Assembly: GCF_030697925.1 (NCBI RefSeq)
Contig: NZ_JAUYOJ010000149.1
Coordinates: 1 to 62,440 of the forward strand
Length of the DNA stretch: 62,440 nt
Direction of reading: 5' to 3'
Source of the DNA: Phenylobacterium sp.
GTDB lineage: Bacteria; Pseudomonadota; Alphaproteobacteria; Caulobacterales; Caulobacteraceae
This document shows positions 7,994-16,445 of this stretch, piece by piece. The notes beneath the pieces are model-generated. The model ran no database searches, was not told the DNA's origin, and worked only from the letters and a program-made list of their open reading frames with translations. The position numbers and the translations under genes were made by a program. Within the stretch, counting starts at the first letter, position 1, and every line of letters starts with the position of its first letter.

Positions 7994-8413
7994 TTGGATC
8001 GAGAAACGGACGTCAGAGGTGAGGTCGTCATCGCGCGGCTGCACGCCCTGGTTCGCGCCGGCTATCGAACGGACCTGGGTCATGAGCGGACCAAGGGCGC
8101 CGTGACGTTCAAGCATCCCCGCAAGGCCGCCGAAGTGACCCTGTGGGCCGATGGCCGGGTCGTGGACGGCGCGCCCTCCTTCATCGCCAACGACAGCAAC
8201 CAGACGATCATCGCGGCCGATGACAAGGCCGGGTTCGACAAGTTCATCGCCGAGTCGCCCTCACCCGTGGCGGTCCGCAAGGTCGGCTCCAGTCTGTTGG
8301 AGACCGTCATCCTGGCCGCTGCGGCTTGGGCGATCCTCATCGGCGCGGTCTACAGCTTCTGGCGGTTGTCCCAGTTCGTGCTTGGCACCATCATCCAGGC
8401 CCTGACCACCTGA
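7994..8413 (+). CDS. Hypothetical protein with C-terminal membrane helix
   Basis: I do not recognise this family. From the TTG at 7994 the product is 139 residues: a soluble N-terminal part with alternating strands (TKGAVTFKHPRKAAEVTLWADG, NDSNQTIIAADDKAGFDKF in separate stretches) and one membrane helix near the C-terminus (LLETVILAAAAWAILIGAVY). It is probably an inner-membrane protein with a cytosolic domain. TTG is preferred since GGAAGGGG precedes it by 5 nt; an in-frame ATG at 7946 has no ribosome site. The next gene starts 11 nt downstream, suggesting one operon. Confidence 0.6.
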   Translation: MDRETDVRGEVVIARLHALVRAGYRTDLGHERTKGAVTFKHPRKAAEVTLWADGRVVDGAPSFIANDSNQTIIAADDKAGFDKFIAESPSPVAVRKVGSSLLETVILAAAAWAILIGAVYSFWRLSQFVLGTIIQALTT

Positions 8414-8424
8414 GGGAGACGCCC

Positions 8425-8808
8425 ATGGCCGACTACGCCGCCGAGATCGCCGCGGCCATGGCGTGCCTGGATGACTTCATGGCCGCCTTCAACGCCCGCG
8501 ACGTCAAGGCCTTCGAGGCGACCTTCAACCTACCCAGCGTACGCCTGGCCTCGAACACTCTCACCATCATCGAGTCCGGCTACCATCAGCCCCAGATGTT
8601 CGAACGCGGGCCGCTGGCCGAGTGGGACCATTCGGCGTGGGAGCGCCGCGAGGTCATCCACGCCGGCGCCGACAAGGTGCACATCGACACCCGCTTCACC
8701 CGCTATCGCACCGACGGCAGCGTCATCGGCGGCTTCGATTCCATCTATGTGGTCACCCGCGAGAACGGCCACTGGGGCGTCAAGGCCCGCTCCAGCTACG
8801 CGCCCTAG
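8425..8808 (+). CDS. NTF2/SnoaL-like fold protein
   Basis: This 127-residue protein looks like an NTF2/SnoaL-type cone-shaped alpha+beta barrel: an opening helix pair (LDDFMAAFNARDVKAFEATF), then a run of strands ending in GGFDSIYVVTRENGHWGVKARSSYAP. Family members are small enzymes or ligand binders, and no catalytic residues can be assigned with confidence. The ATG at 8425 has a GAGGGAG site. Its TAG stop lies inside a CTAG shared with the convergent LpxA-like gene (8805-8808). Confidence 0.65.
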   Translation: MADYAAEIAAAMACLDDFMAAFNARDVKAFEATFNLPSVRLASNTLTIIESGYHQPQMFERGPLAEWDHSAWERREVIHAGADKVHIDTRFTRYRTDGSVIGGFDSIYVVTRENGHWGVKARSSYAP

Positions 8809-9587
8809 GCAGCGCGTCGACGGGAGGTGGAGATCGCGCCCCGCGACGAACTCTCCATGAATTCCAGCAATTCAGCCGCCGCGCCATCGGCGGTCTGTCG
8901 GGCCTTGGCCAGCCGCTCGGCAAGGCCAGCGTTGTCCTGGAACAGCGTGCGATAGGCCCGTCGCAGGGCCTGTATCTCAACAGGCGGAAAATCTGCCCGG
9001 CGCAGCCCCTCGAAGTTCAACGAGACCAGGCGCGCCCGATCGCCTTGCACAAGGCAGAACGGCGGCACGTCCTGGGTGACGATGGAGCCGCCGGCCACGA
9101 AGGCGTGCCGTCCGATCCGCACATGCTGGTGCACCGCGCAGAGTCCGCTCACCCAGGCGCAATCGCCCACCTCCACGCCGCCGCCGAGCACCGAACCATT
9201 GGCGATCTTGATGTCGTCGCCCAGCCGGCAGTCATGGGCGATGTGGGCGGCGGCCATGACTAGGTTCCGGGAGCCGACCACCGTGGCCTCGACCGCCGAG
9301 GCGTGGACGGTGACGAACTCCCGGAAGACATTGCCGTCGCCGACGATCAGGCGACCGACGCCGCCCGCCCAACCGGCGACCTGCGGTCCGGCGCCGATCG
9401 AGCAGGATTGCAGGAACCGGTTTCCAGCTCCGATCCGCGTCTCGCCTTCGATCACCGCGTGCGGGCCCACGATGTTGCCGGGCCCCATCCGCACGCCCGC
9501 ACCGATCACGGCGTAGGGCCCTATATCGCAGGCGTCGCCAAGCCGCGCGCCAGGGTCGATTACGGCGGTTGGATGGATACGGGGCAT
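8805..9587 (-). CDS. LpxA-like acyl-ACP:UDP-GlcNAc O-acyltransferase, stand-alone
   Basis: LpxA performs the first step of lipid A synthesis, moving a 3-hydroxyacyl chain from ACP to UDP-GlcNAc. This 260-residue protein has the left-handed beta-helix hexapeptide repeats from the N-terminus (IHPTAVIDPGARLGDAC..IGPYAVIGAG), the catalytic-histidine motif AAHIAHDC, and the LpxA C-terminal helical cap starting at LNFEGLRRADF. It differs from canonical LpxA in the stretch before GDGNVFREFVTVHA, where the usual Y/F-x-GExT element is replaced by glycine/alanine-rich sequence. It is not beside lpxD, fabZ or lpxB, as the housekeeping copy usually is, so it may be a paralogue with a different acceptor. 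A neighbour-free lpxA cannot be excluded. Confidence 0.75.
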   Translation of the reverse strand: MPRIHPTAVIDPGARLGDACDIGPYAVIGAGVRMGPGNIVGPHAVIEGETRIGAGNRFLQSCSIGAGPQVAGWAGGVGRLIVGDGNVFREFVTVHASAVEATVVGSRNLVMAAAHIAHDCRLGDDIKIANGSVLGGGVEVGDCAWVSGLCAVHQHVRIGRHAFVAGGSIVTQDVPPFCLVQGDRARLVSLNFEGLRRADFPPVEIQALRRAYRTLFQDNAGLAERLAKARQTADGAAAELLEFMESSSRGAISTSRRRAA

Positions 9588-9711
9588 GCTCCGAAGCTAG
9601 GCCTGCGGTCGCTCGGCTCAAACTCAACTTCGATGACCGATTGCGTCGGCCATTGAGGTCGCCGCCCAGCCGTGGCGATCTAGGCGTGGGGGACCAGAAG
9701 AGAGACGCCTC

Positions 9712-10065
9712 ATGTTGAAACCCATCGCCATCGCGGCGGCTGTCGCCGCCCTCACCTTCCCCGCTGCGGCCCTCGCCCATCACGGCTGGAGTTCGTACGA
9801 CGCGGAAAAGCTCATCGAGGTCACCGCGCCCCTGTCAAACGTGACCTGGGGCAACCCGCACGGCGGAGCCAAGGTCCGCTATCAGGGCAAGTCCTGGGAC
9901 GTCGTCCTGGCGCCCGTCGCGCGGATGGAGGCCCGCGGCCTGACCCGGACCATGATCACGTCGGGCAAGCCGGTGACCCTGGAAGGCTATGCCCGCAAGG
10001 ACGGCGTGACCGAGATGCGCGTCGAGCGGGTCACGGTGGACGGCAAGACCGTCGAGCTCCGCTAG
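9712..10065 (+). CDS. DUF6152-type periplasmic protein
   Basis: This 117-residue protein has a clear Sec signal peptide (residues 1-22, cleaved after ALA) followed by HHGWSSYD, a histidine-led start typical of the DUF6152 family. The mature part is a small beta-rich domain (VTWGNPHGGAKVRYQGKSWDV). The function of the family is unknown; the exposed histidines at the mature N-terminus could bind a metal, but this is a guess. A membrane protein gene begins 2 nt downstream, so the two form a pair. Confidence 0.7.
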   Translation: MLKPIAIAAAVAALTFPAAALAHHGWSSYDAEKLIEVTAPLSNVTWGNPHGGAKVRYQGKSWDVVLAPVARMEARGLTRTMITSGKPVTLEGYARKDGVTEMRVERVTVDGKTVELR

Positions 10066-10067
10066 GC

Positions 10068-10550
10068 GTGGACGCCGCGGTCGCGCTCGCCGAAACGCTG
10101 CAGAGCTCGGCCTTCGGCGCCTGGGCGCGGGGCTCCTCATACGCCTATCCGGCGGCGAACCTGATCCACCTCCTGGGCCTGGCGATGCTGGTGGGCGGGA
10201 TCGGCTTGCTGGACCTGCGCCTGTTCGGCGCGTTCCGCGCCATTCCGGTCGCGGCCTTGTGGCGGGTCTTGACGCCCATCGGCGTCGCGGGACTGCTGCT
10301 GATGGTTCCGAGCGGCTTCGTCATGTTCGCCGCCGACGCCGGCGCGCTCGCCGTTTCCGACACCTTCCGGCGTAAGCTGATGCTGATCACGCTCGCCCTG
10401 GTCAACGCCGGCGCCTATCGCCTGGCCTGGCGTCGGAGGCTGGGGGACTGGGACGCGACGGCGCCGTGGATCGCCCGTGCGCTTGCCCTGACATCCTTGC
10501 TGCTCTGGCTCACGGTGGCGGCGCTCGGCCGCCTGATCGCCTACACATAG
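10068..10550 (+). CDS. Multi-pass membrane protein (DUF6644-like)
   Basis: The 160-residue product has four to five predicted membrane helices (about residues 27-49, 65-85, 105-122, 135-157), with a YPAANLIHLLGLAMLVGG start found in a family often encoded next to DUF6152 proteins. The GTG at 10068 starts 2 nt after the upstream gene. A histidine in the first membrane helix could ligate heme or metal, by analogy with other small cytochrome-like membrane proteins, but only one such residue is obvious. It probably works with the preceding periplasmic protein. The function is unknown. Confidence 0.6.
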   Translation: MDAAVALAETLQSSAFGAWARGSSYAYPAANLIHLLGLAMLVGGIGLLDLRLFGAFRAIPVAALWRVLTPIGVAGLLLMVPSGFVMFAADAGALAVSDTFRRKLMLITLALVNAGAYRLAWRRRLGDWDATAPWIARALALTSLLLWLTVAALGRLIAYT

Positions 10551-10581
10551 GTTCCGATTCCTTTCAGCGGACGCCCACCAC

Positions 10582-11484
10582 TTGCCCACCGCCGTCTACG
10601 GATCGCCGCCGCGCGATGTCATCGAGCCCGCCGCTGGAGCAATCCAGGTCTCGCCCTTGGTTCCGGGATCGCAGGACCTCGCCGTGTTTCCGGATGGCGC
10701 GCTGGACGAGGTCGCGGTCCTGGTTCCGCCAGGCGCGATCGAGGCGAGCCATGTGCTGGCCCAGGCGCTGCGCGTCCTGAAGCCCGGCGGCCTGCTGACC
10801 GCCGCCGCGCCGAAGGACAAGGGCGGGTTGAGGCTGAAGAATATCCTGGCGGCCATGGGCTGCGAGGTGGCGGAGACCTCCCGACGGCACCACAGAATCT
10901 GCGCCGTCGAGCGGCCGGAAACCCTGGTCGGGCTCGAGGCGACCCTGGCCGAGGGCGCGCCGCGCCAGCTTCCGGAGGGCCTCTGGTCCCAGGCCGGGGT
11001 GTTCAGTTGGGACCGGCTCGATCCCGGCAGCGCCCTGCTGCTGCGCCACCTTCCGGCCCTGAGCGGCCGGGGTGCCGATTTCGGCTGTGGGATCGGCTGG
11101 CTCGCCCAGGCTGTTCTCACCTCGCCCAAGGTCACCGAACTGGCGATGATCGATCTGGACCGGCGGGCGATCGAGGCCGCGCGGCGCAACATCGAGGATC
11201 CCCGGGCGAGCCTTCAGTGGGCCGATGTGCGCCAGGCCGCCGCCGCCCTCACCGGCCTCGACTTCGTCGTGATGAACCCGCCCTTCCACGACGGCGGCGC
11301 CGAAGACCGCGCCCTGGGCCAGGCCTTCATCCGCGCCGCGGCGGCGTCTCTGCGCAACGGCGGAACCCTGTGGATCACCGCCAACCGGCATCTGCCCTAT
11401 GAAGCGGTGCTGACGGAGGCGTTCAAGACCGTGTGTCCCATGGCCGACTCCGGCGGCTACAAGGTGTACGAAGCGCGTAGATGA
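10582..11484 (+). CDS. rsmC: 16S rRNA G1207 methyltransferase RsmC-like
   Basis: RsmC N2-methylates guanine 1207 of 16S rRNA using S-adenosylmethionine. The 300-residue protein has the two-domain layout of the family: a degenerate N-terminal methyltransferase-like half (RVLKPGGLLTAAAPKDKGG, about residues 62-90) and a catalytic C-terminal half with the SAM loop ADFGCGIGWLAQAV (about 169-182) and the catalytic MNPPFHDGG (about 232-240). The start appears to be TTG at 10582; no better in-frame ATG exists. It overlaps the next gene by 4 nt (ATGA), so two small-subunit rRNA-modifying enzymes are translationally coupled. Confidence 0.85.
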   Translation: MPTAVYGSPPRDVIEPAAGAIQVSPLVPGSQDLAVFPDGALDEVAVLVPPGAIEASHVLAQALRVLKPGGLLTAAAPKDKGGLRLKNILAAMGCEVAETSRRHHRICAVERPETLVGLEATLAEGAPRQLPEGLWSQAGVFSWDRLDPGSALLLRHLPALSGRGADFGCGIGWLAQAVLTSPKVTELAMIDLDRRAIEAARRNIEDPRASLQWADVRQAAAALTGLDFVVMNPPFHDGGAEDRALGQAFIRAAAASLRNGGTLWITANRHLPYEAVLTEAFKTVCPMADSGGYKVYEARR

Positions 11485-12218
11485 CCAAGACCCCGACTAT
11501 GCGGCTGGACCGCCTGCTGGCCAATCTGGGCTATGGAAGCCGCAAGGAGATGCACGGCCTTGTCGCCGCCGGCGAGGTCATCCTCGACGGTGTGGCCCTG
11601 TCCGACGCCAACGCCAGGATCGCCATCGGTCCGGACCTGCCCCGACGCATGACCATTCTGGGCGCGGCGGTCGATCCGCCGCCGCCGATGATCCTGATGC
11701 TGCACAAGCCGCTGGGGGTGGTCTGCTCACACAAGGAGGCGGGCCTCCGGATCTACGACCTGCTGCCACCGCGATGGCGGGTGCGTGATCCGGCGCTCTC
11801 CAGCGTCGGGCGGCTCGACAAGGAGACCTCCGGCCTGCTGCTGATCACCGATGACGGCGGCTTCCTGCACCGGGTGATCTCGCCCAAGCGCCATGTGTCC
11901 AAGAGCTATGTCGCCACCCTCGACCGCCCCTTGAGCGGCCTGGAAGGCGAGGTGTTCGCCAGCGGGACCCTGATGCTGGAGGGAGAGGACAAGCCCCTGT
12001 TCCCGGCCATTCTCGAACCGGTCGGCGAGCGGGAGGCCCGGCTGATCATCGAGGAAGGCCGCTACCACCAGGTTCGGCGGATGTTCGCCGCGGTCGGCAA
12101 CCACGTCACGGCCCTGCACCGCGACCGGATCGGAGGCCTCGCCCTGCCCGACGACCTGGTCGCCGGCGAATATCGCGTGCTCAGGGCCCAGACCGCCGAG
12201 AGCGTGTTCGGCGCCTAG
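11481..12218 (+). CDS. rsuA: 16S rRNA pseudouridine-516 synthase RsuA-like
   Basis: This 245-residue protein belongs to the RsuA/RluB/E/F pseudouridine synthases. An S4 RNA-binding domain occupies residues 7-60 (MRLDRLLANLGYGSRKE). The catalytic domain carries the motif GRLDKETSGLLLIT, with the catalytic Asp, and the family's HKPLGVVCS and GRYHQVRRMFAAVG. RsuA is favoured over RluB because of its length and its coupling to a 16S methyltransferase gene, but the target uridine is inferred. Its ATG overlaps the rsmC stop codon. It converges on the PPOX gene with 3 nt between stops. Confidence 0.82.
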   Translation: MTKTPTMRLDRLLANLGYGSRKEMHGLVAAGEVILDGVALSDANARIAIGPDLPRRMTILGAAVDPPPPMILMLHKPLGVVCSHKEAGLRIYDLLPPRWRVRDPALSSVGRLDKETSGLLLITDDGGFLHRVISPKRHVSKSYVATLDRPLSGLEGEVFASGTLMLEGEDKPLFPAILEPVGEREARLIIEEGRYHQVRRMFAAVGNHVTALHRDRIGGLALPDDLVAGEYRVLRAQTAESVFGA

Positions 12219-12221
12219 CGC

Positions 12222-12833
12222 TCACCACAGGCTCTTGGCGGCGCGCTCCGGCCACTCGGCGTCGTAGGCCGCACCGCCGACCCGCGCCTGGCTGAGCTCG
12301 GCCAGGATCTGACCCGCGGTGGGCAGCGAGGTCGGATCCACATGTTTCTCGGGATTCCAGAGTTCGGAGCGGACGATGGCCCGTGCGCACTGGAAATAGA
12401 CGCTCTCGACAGTGATCACGACGACGGAACGCGGCGATTGGCCCTTGACCGAGAACGACGCCAACAGCTCCGGCGCGACCGATATCTCGGCCCGGCCGTT
12501 GATGCGCAGGGTGTTCCCCGAACCGGGAATCAGGAACAGCAGGGCCACTCGGGGATCGCGCACGATGTTCCGCAGCGAGTCGCACCGGTTGTTGCCGCGT
12601 CGGTCGGGCATCAGGACGGTCCGCTCGTCCTCGATCCGCACCACTTGGCCGTCGTCGCCGCGCGGCGAGCAGTCCAGACCCTCGGGGCCGGCGGTGGCCA
12701 GCGCCACGAAGGGCGAGGCCTCGATCAGGGCCGCGTACTGGGTGGTGATCCAGTCGACCTCCTTGACCGTCGAGGCCTGGTTGGGGACGCCATAGATCGC
12801 CTCCAACGCTGCAATCGTAGCGATGACCGTCAT
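12222..12833 (-). CDS. Pyridoxamine-phosphate-oxidase-fold flavoprotein
   Basis: The 203-residue protein has the split-barrel PPOX fold that binds FMN or F420-like cofactors. Recognisable are the pre-barrel helix (WITTQYAALIEASPFVALATAG), the DCSPRGDDGQVVRI strand pair, the LMPDRRGNNRCDSLRNI segment and the strand DPRVALLFLIPGSGNTLRINGRA. This pattern fits the subgroup annotated as pyridoxamine 5'-phosphate oxidase family proteins of about 200 residues, whose substrate is unknown. True PdxH residues for pyridoxine phosphate cannot be seen. It is downstream of the histidine kinase on the same strand, after a 59-nt gap. Confidence 0.75.
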   Translation of the reverse strand: MTVIATIAALEAIYGVPNQASTVKEVDWITTQYAALIEASPFVALATAGPEGLDCSPRGDDGQVVRIEDERTVLMPDRRGNNRCDSLRNIVRDPRVALLFLIPGSGNTLRINGRAEISVAPELLASFSVKGQSPRSVVVITVESVYFQCARAIVRSELWNPEKHVDPTSLPTAGQILAELSQARVGGAAYDAEWPERAAKSLW

Positions 12834-12892
12834 GACGCACCCCGCGAACCGATGACCGGCTTCTAACCGGGCGAGCCGGCGAAGTCAGCCCG

Positions 12893-15403
12893 TCAGGCGA
12901 CGTCGGCCCTCGGGAGCGGTTCGTCGTCACGCACGGCGATGGCGTCGACGATAGCCTGGATCAGGGCTGCGGCGCGGATCGGCTTGGACAGATGCTGGTC
13001 GGCGCCGGCGTCGTGGCTGGCGCGGATGTGCTCGTCCAGGGCATTGGCGGTCAGCATGATCACCGGAGTGCGCGGCAGGCCCTGGCCGCTCTCGAACTCG
13101 CGCAGCAGGCCCGTGGCCGAGAGCCCGTCCAGCTCCGGCATCTGCATGTCCATTAGCACCACGTCGAAACGTTCGGCCTTCAAAAGGTCGAGCGCCAGGG
13201 CGCCGTTCTCCACGATCACCGGCTCGACGCCGACCGACTGCAGGATGAGCTGCACGACCTTCTGGTTGGTCGGATGGTCTTCCGCCAACAGGACCCGGCA
13301 GCCCGCCAGGTCGAAGGCCTCGGCATGCCGCTCCTCGGCGACCGGCGCTTCCGCCGCGGCGCGTTCCAGCGGCAGGACGAAGCTGAACGCCGATCCGGCG
13401 CCAGGTTGCGACTCCACGTCGATCCGGCCGCCCATCAGCTCCACCAGCGAGCGGCTGATCGCCAGGCCCAGGCCTGTGCCGCCGAACCGGCGGCGGATCG
13501 AGGCGTCGGCCTGTTCGAAGCGGCGGAACAGACGCGCCTTCACCCCGTCGTCGAAGCCGATGCCGCTGTCGGCCACCGTGAAGGCGATCGCCGCGCCATG
13601 TGGGCGGACCTCGAGGCGGACGGTACCGGCCTCGGTGAACTTGACCGCGTTGGACAATAGGTTGGACAGCACCTGGGTCAGGCGGACCTGGTCGCCCATG
13701 AACCGGCCCTCGGCGGCGGGATCGACGCGCCAGGACAGGTCCAGCCCTTTGGCTTCGGCCGAGGCGCGATGCAGTTCGGCGATGCGGCCGACGATGCTGC
13801 TCATGGCGAAGGCTTCGTTGGAAAGCTTGATCTCGCCGGCCTCGATCTTCGAGAAGTCGAGGATGTCGGTCAGCACCTGCTCCAGCAGCCGGCCCGAGGA
13901 GACAATCAATTCGGCCAGCTCGCGGCTCTTGGCCGTCGTCTGCTCGGCCGCCAGGGTCTCGGAGATGGCGATCACTCCGTTCAGCGGCGTGCGCAGCTCA
14001 TGGCTCATATTGGCCAGGAAACGCGACTTCTCCGCGTTGGCCCGTTCGAGCTGGGCGGTGCGTTCGTGGACGCGGTCCTCCAGGGAGGACAGCACGACCT
14101 CGACCTTCTCGCGCTCTCGGCGTAGCGCCTTGGCCAGCACCCCGATCTCGTCGTTGCGCGCCTCGACCAGCGAGACGTCAGGCCGCTCGCGTTCGCCGAA
14201 GGCCTCCGGTTCGCACGAGGCCGCCAGCCGGCGCAGGGGCTGGACGATGGTGCGGCGGGCCAGGGCCATGACCAGCAGCATCTGGGCCACCGCGGCCACC
14301 AGGCCCAGCAGCAGCACCCAGGACGCCGACCTTGCCGCCGACCAGGTGACCGCCGACTTGGGATAGCTCAGCAGCAGGTACCAGTCGGGGCCGGTCAGCT
14401 TCCCGTAAGCGACGATCTCGCCGCCATCCGGGCTGGTGATCACCCCATTCGGCTTGCCGTCGGCCTGGATGGCGCGGACCAGGGTCTTGATGCCCAGCTT
14501 GCGTTCATAGGCGGCGATGGTCTCCTCCGACGCGCGCCCCGGCGTCTCGAAACCCGGATAGGCGATTAGTTCGCCCTTGCCGGTCACCACCAGGTTCGAG
14601 GCGCCCGGCAGGGTGTTGCGGATGGCGTTGAGGAAGAAGCCGGTCAGTTCGATGGAGGAGCCGAAGGCGCCGACGAACTTTCCGTCCACATAGGCCGGGG
14701 TTAGGCAGCCTGTCGCGAGCCGTTCGCCCTGGGTGTTCTGGATCAGCCGCTGCAGGTTGGTGCAGCGCGTGGCGTGCTCCGGATTGTTCCGCGGCAGAAC
14801 GATCTTCGACATCTCCTCCTGGCTGATATCCAGGTCGGCGGGCGCCTCCTGGCGATAGAACATCAGCTTGTCCTGTCGGTCGGGGCCGAACATGACCAGC
14901 CGGGTGGACGGGGTGAAGAAGTAGAAGTTGTCGTACTCGCTGTGTGCGGCCTGGCCGAAGTCGGAGACGATCTCGAAGGCGGAGACAAGGGCGGCCTTTT
15001 CCAGCGGCGGAATGTAGGCTCCGCGCGAGATGAAGGCCCCCATGCCGTAGGTCACCTCACCGGTCGGACTGGTGTGGCCGTTGAAGTATTCCGGACGGCT
15101 GCGGCGGGTGCCGTCGGCGCGCATGGGGTAGTAGGTCTCGGCCAGCCGGTCGATCTCGGCCGGCGGCAGGCGCTTCACCCGACGTTCGAGTTCGGTGGCG
15201 GCGGCCTTGTGCAGGTTCTCCAGATTGGAGAACCGCTTGTCCACGTTGGTGCTGCGCTCTTCGACATAGTCGGCGAGGTAGGTGATCTGGCGGCTCGACA
15301 GCTCGCGCTGAAATACCAGGAAGGCCCCCACGGTCCCGAGGGCCGTGAGGATCAGCGACAGCACCCCAAGGCTGACCTGGAACCTGCGGGAAAGTGATTG
15401 CAT
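12893..15403 (-). CDS. Hybrid sensor histidine kinase/response regulator
   Basis: This 836-residue inner-membrane kinase has a first membrane helix (about residues 9-30), a large periplasmic sensor of about 310 residues resembling a double-Cache domain, a second helix (~345-365) and a HAMP segment. The HisKA domain has the phospho-accepting histidine in ANMSHELRTPLNG. The ATPase domain shows LLSNAVKFT, DSGIGF and GGTGLGLAIS. A C-terminal receiver has the aspartate in VVLMDMQMPELDG and the lysine in HLSKPI. The start at 15403 (MQSLSRRF) follows a G-rich site. No dedicated histidine phosphotransfer protein is encoded nearby, so downstream partners are unknown. The sensor probably detects a small extracytoplasmic molecule. 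Confidence 0.93.
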   Translation of the reverse strand: MQSLSRRFQVSLGVLSLILTALGTVGAFLVFQRELSSRQITYLADYVEERSTNVDKRFSNLENLHKAAATELERRVKRLPPAEIDRLAETYYPMRADGTRRSRPEYFNGHTSPTGEVTYGMGAFISRGAYIPPLEKAALVSAFEIVSDFGQAAHSEYDNFYFFTPSTRLVMFGPDRQDKLMFYRQEAPADLDISQEEMSKIVLPRNNPEHATRCTNLQRLIQNTQGERLATGCLTPAYVDGKFVGAFGSSIELTGFFLNAIRNTLPGASNLVVTGKGELIAYPGFETPGRASEETIAAYERKLGIKTLVRAIQADGKPNGVITSPDGGEIVAYGKLTGPDWYLLLSYPKSAVTWSAARSASWVLLLGLVAAVAQMLLVMALARRTIVQPLRRLAASCEPEAFGERERPDVSLVEARNDEIGVLAKALRREREKVEVVLSSLEDRVHERTAQLERANAEKSRFLANMSHELRTPLNGVIAISETLAAEQTTAKSRELAELIVSSGRLLEQVLTDILDFSKIEAGEIKLSNEAFAMSSIVGRIAELHRASAEAKGLDLSWRVDPAAEGRFMGDQVRLTQVLSNLLSNAVKFTEAGTVRLEVRPHGAAIAFTVADSGIGFDDGVKARLFRRFEQADASIRRRFGGTGLGLAISRSLVELMGGRIDVESQPGAGSAFSFVLPLERAAAEAPVAEERHAEAFDLAGCRVLLAEDHPTNQKVVQLILQSVGVEPVIVENGALALDLLKAERFDVVLMDMQMPELDGLSATGLLREFESGQGLPRTPVIMLTANALDEHIRASHDAGADQHLSKPIRAAALIQAIVDAIAVRDDEPLPRADVA

Positions 15404-15504
15404 GCCGCCCCGACCCCCATCGATCGGCAAGCAGTAGCGCGGGACTCGTTTCGGCGAGGTTTACGCGTTTTTCCAAACGCTTGCGGCGATCGGACGCGCC
15501 TCGC

Positions 15505-16383
15505 CTAGGACGCCCGCAGCCCCCCGTCGACCCGCAAGTCCTCTCCTGTGACGTAGCTTGACTCGTCGCAGGCCAGATACATCACCGCCCGGGCGATCTC
15601 TTCCGGCTGGCCGGCGCGGCCCGAGGGCGTGCGCTTGCCCGAGGCGTCGGCCGCGCCACCGCCCATCATCGGCGTGTCTATAGGCCCCGGCGAGACCGCG
15701 TTGACCCGGATATTATCCCGAGCGAGCTGCAGCGCCGCACTACGCGTCGCGCTGAGCACTCCAGCCTTGGACAGGCTGTAGGACAGGAGCTGCGGATTGC
15801 CCGCATAGCCCAGCACCGAGGCGGTGTTGATGATCGCTCCGCCCCCACGCGCCCGCAAAGCCGGGACCTGGCGGTCCATGCCGCGCAGCACCCCGTTGAG
15901 GTTGGTCTCCATCAGGTTGTTGTGAGCCTTCCAGTCCATGGAGCCCAGCACGGCCCCGCCCTGTCCGATCCCGGCGTTGTTGAAGGCCACGTCAAGGCCG
16001 CCATAGGCCTTCACGCAGGCGGCGACCAGGGCCGCGATCTCGTCGTCGACCCTCACGTCGGCCTTGAGATAGGTGGCCTCGCCGCCGGCTGCGCGGATCG
16101 CCGACTGGACCTCGGCGCCCAGGGTCTCGCGCCGGCCGCAGAACATCACCTTGGCGCCCTCCATGGCGAAGGCGTGCGCCGTGGCCTTACCGATTCCCGA
16201 GGTGGCGCCGGTGATCAGCACGACCTTTCCGGCAAAGCGGCCGGGCGAGGCCTTGCGGGTGATCGCCGCCGGCGCGCCTTTCAGATCGGCCGCGGAGGCG
16301 GCGCCGGCCACGGCCAGTCCCAAACCCAGGCCCAACATCGTCCGGCGCGAGGCCGCCTCGCCGGTATTTCCAGGATCGCCCAT
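15505..16383 (-). CDS. Short-chain dehydrogenase with Tat signal peptide
   Basis: This 292-residue classical SDR has the NAD(P)-binding motif TGATSGIGKA, the NNAG strand motif, the catalytic Ser in NTASVLG and the YSLSK Tyr-Lys pair, with a C-terminal VTGEDLRVDGG. Unusually it begins with a 40-residue leader containing twin arginines followed by a hydrophobic stretch (SRRTMLGLGLGLAVAGAASA), which fits a Tat export signal. A cofactor-loaded SDR moved to the periplasm would explain the use of Tat. The ATG at 16383 has GGGAGGA upstream. It is divergent from a CoA transferase gene and lies upstream of the hybrid kinase. The substrate is unknown. Confidence 0.85.
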   Translation of the reverse strand: MGDPGNTGEAASRRTMLGLGLGLAVAGAASAADLKGAPAAITRKASPGRFAGKVVLITGATSGIGKATAHAFAMEGAKVMFCGRRETLGAEVQSAIRAAGGEATYLKADVRVDDEIAALVAACVKAYGGLDVAFNNAGIGQGGAVLGSMDWKAHNNLMETNLNGVLRGMDRQVPALRARGGGAIINTASVLGYAGNPQLLSYSLSKAGVLSATRSAALQLARDNIRVNAVSPGPIDTPMMGGGAADASGKRTPSGRAGQPEEIARAVMYLACDESSYVTGEDLRVDGGLRAS

Positions 16384-16445
16384 GTTGTCCTCCCATTCCC
16401 TGGTCCCATAATGCCGCAAACTTCGAGGCTTGCGGGGGAATTGGA

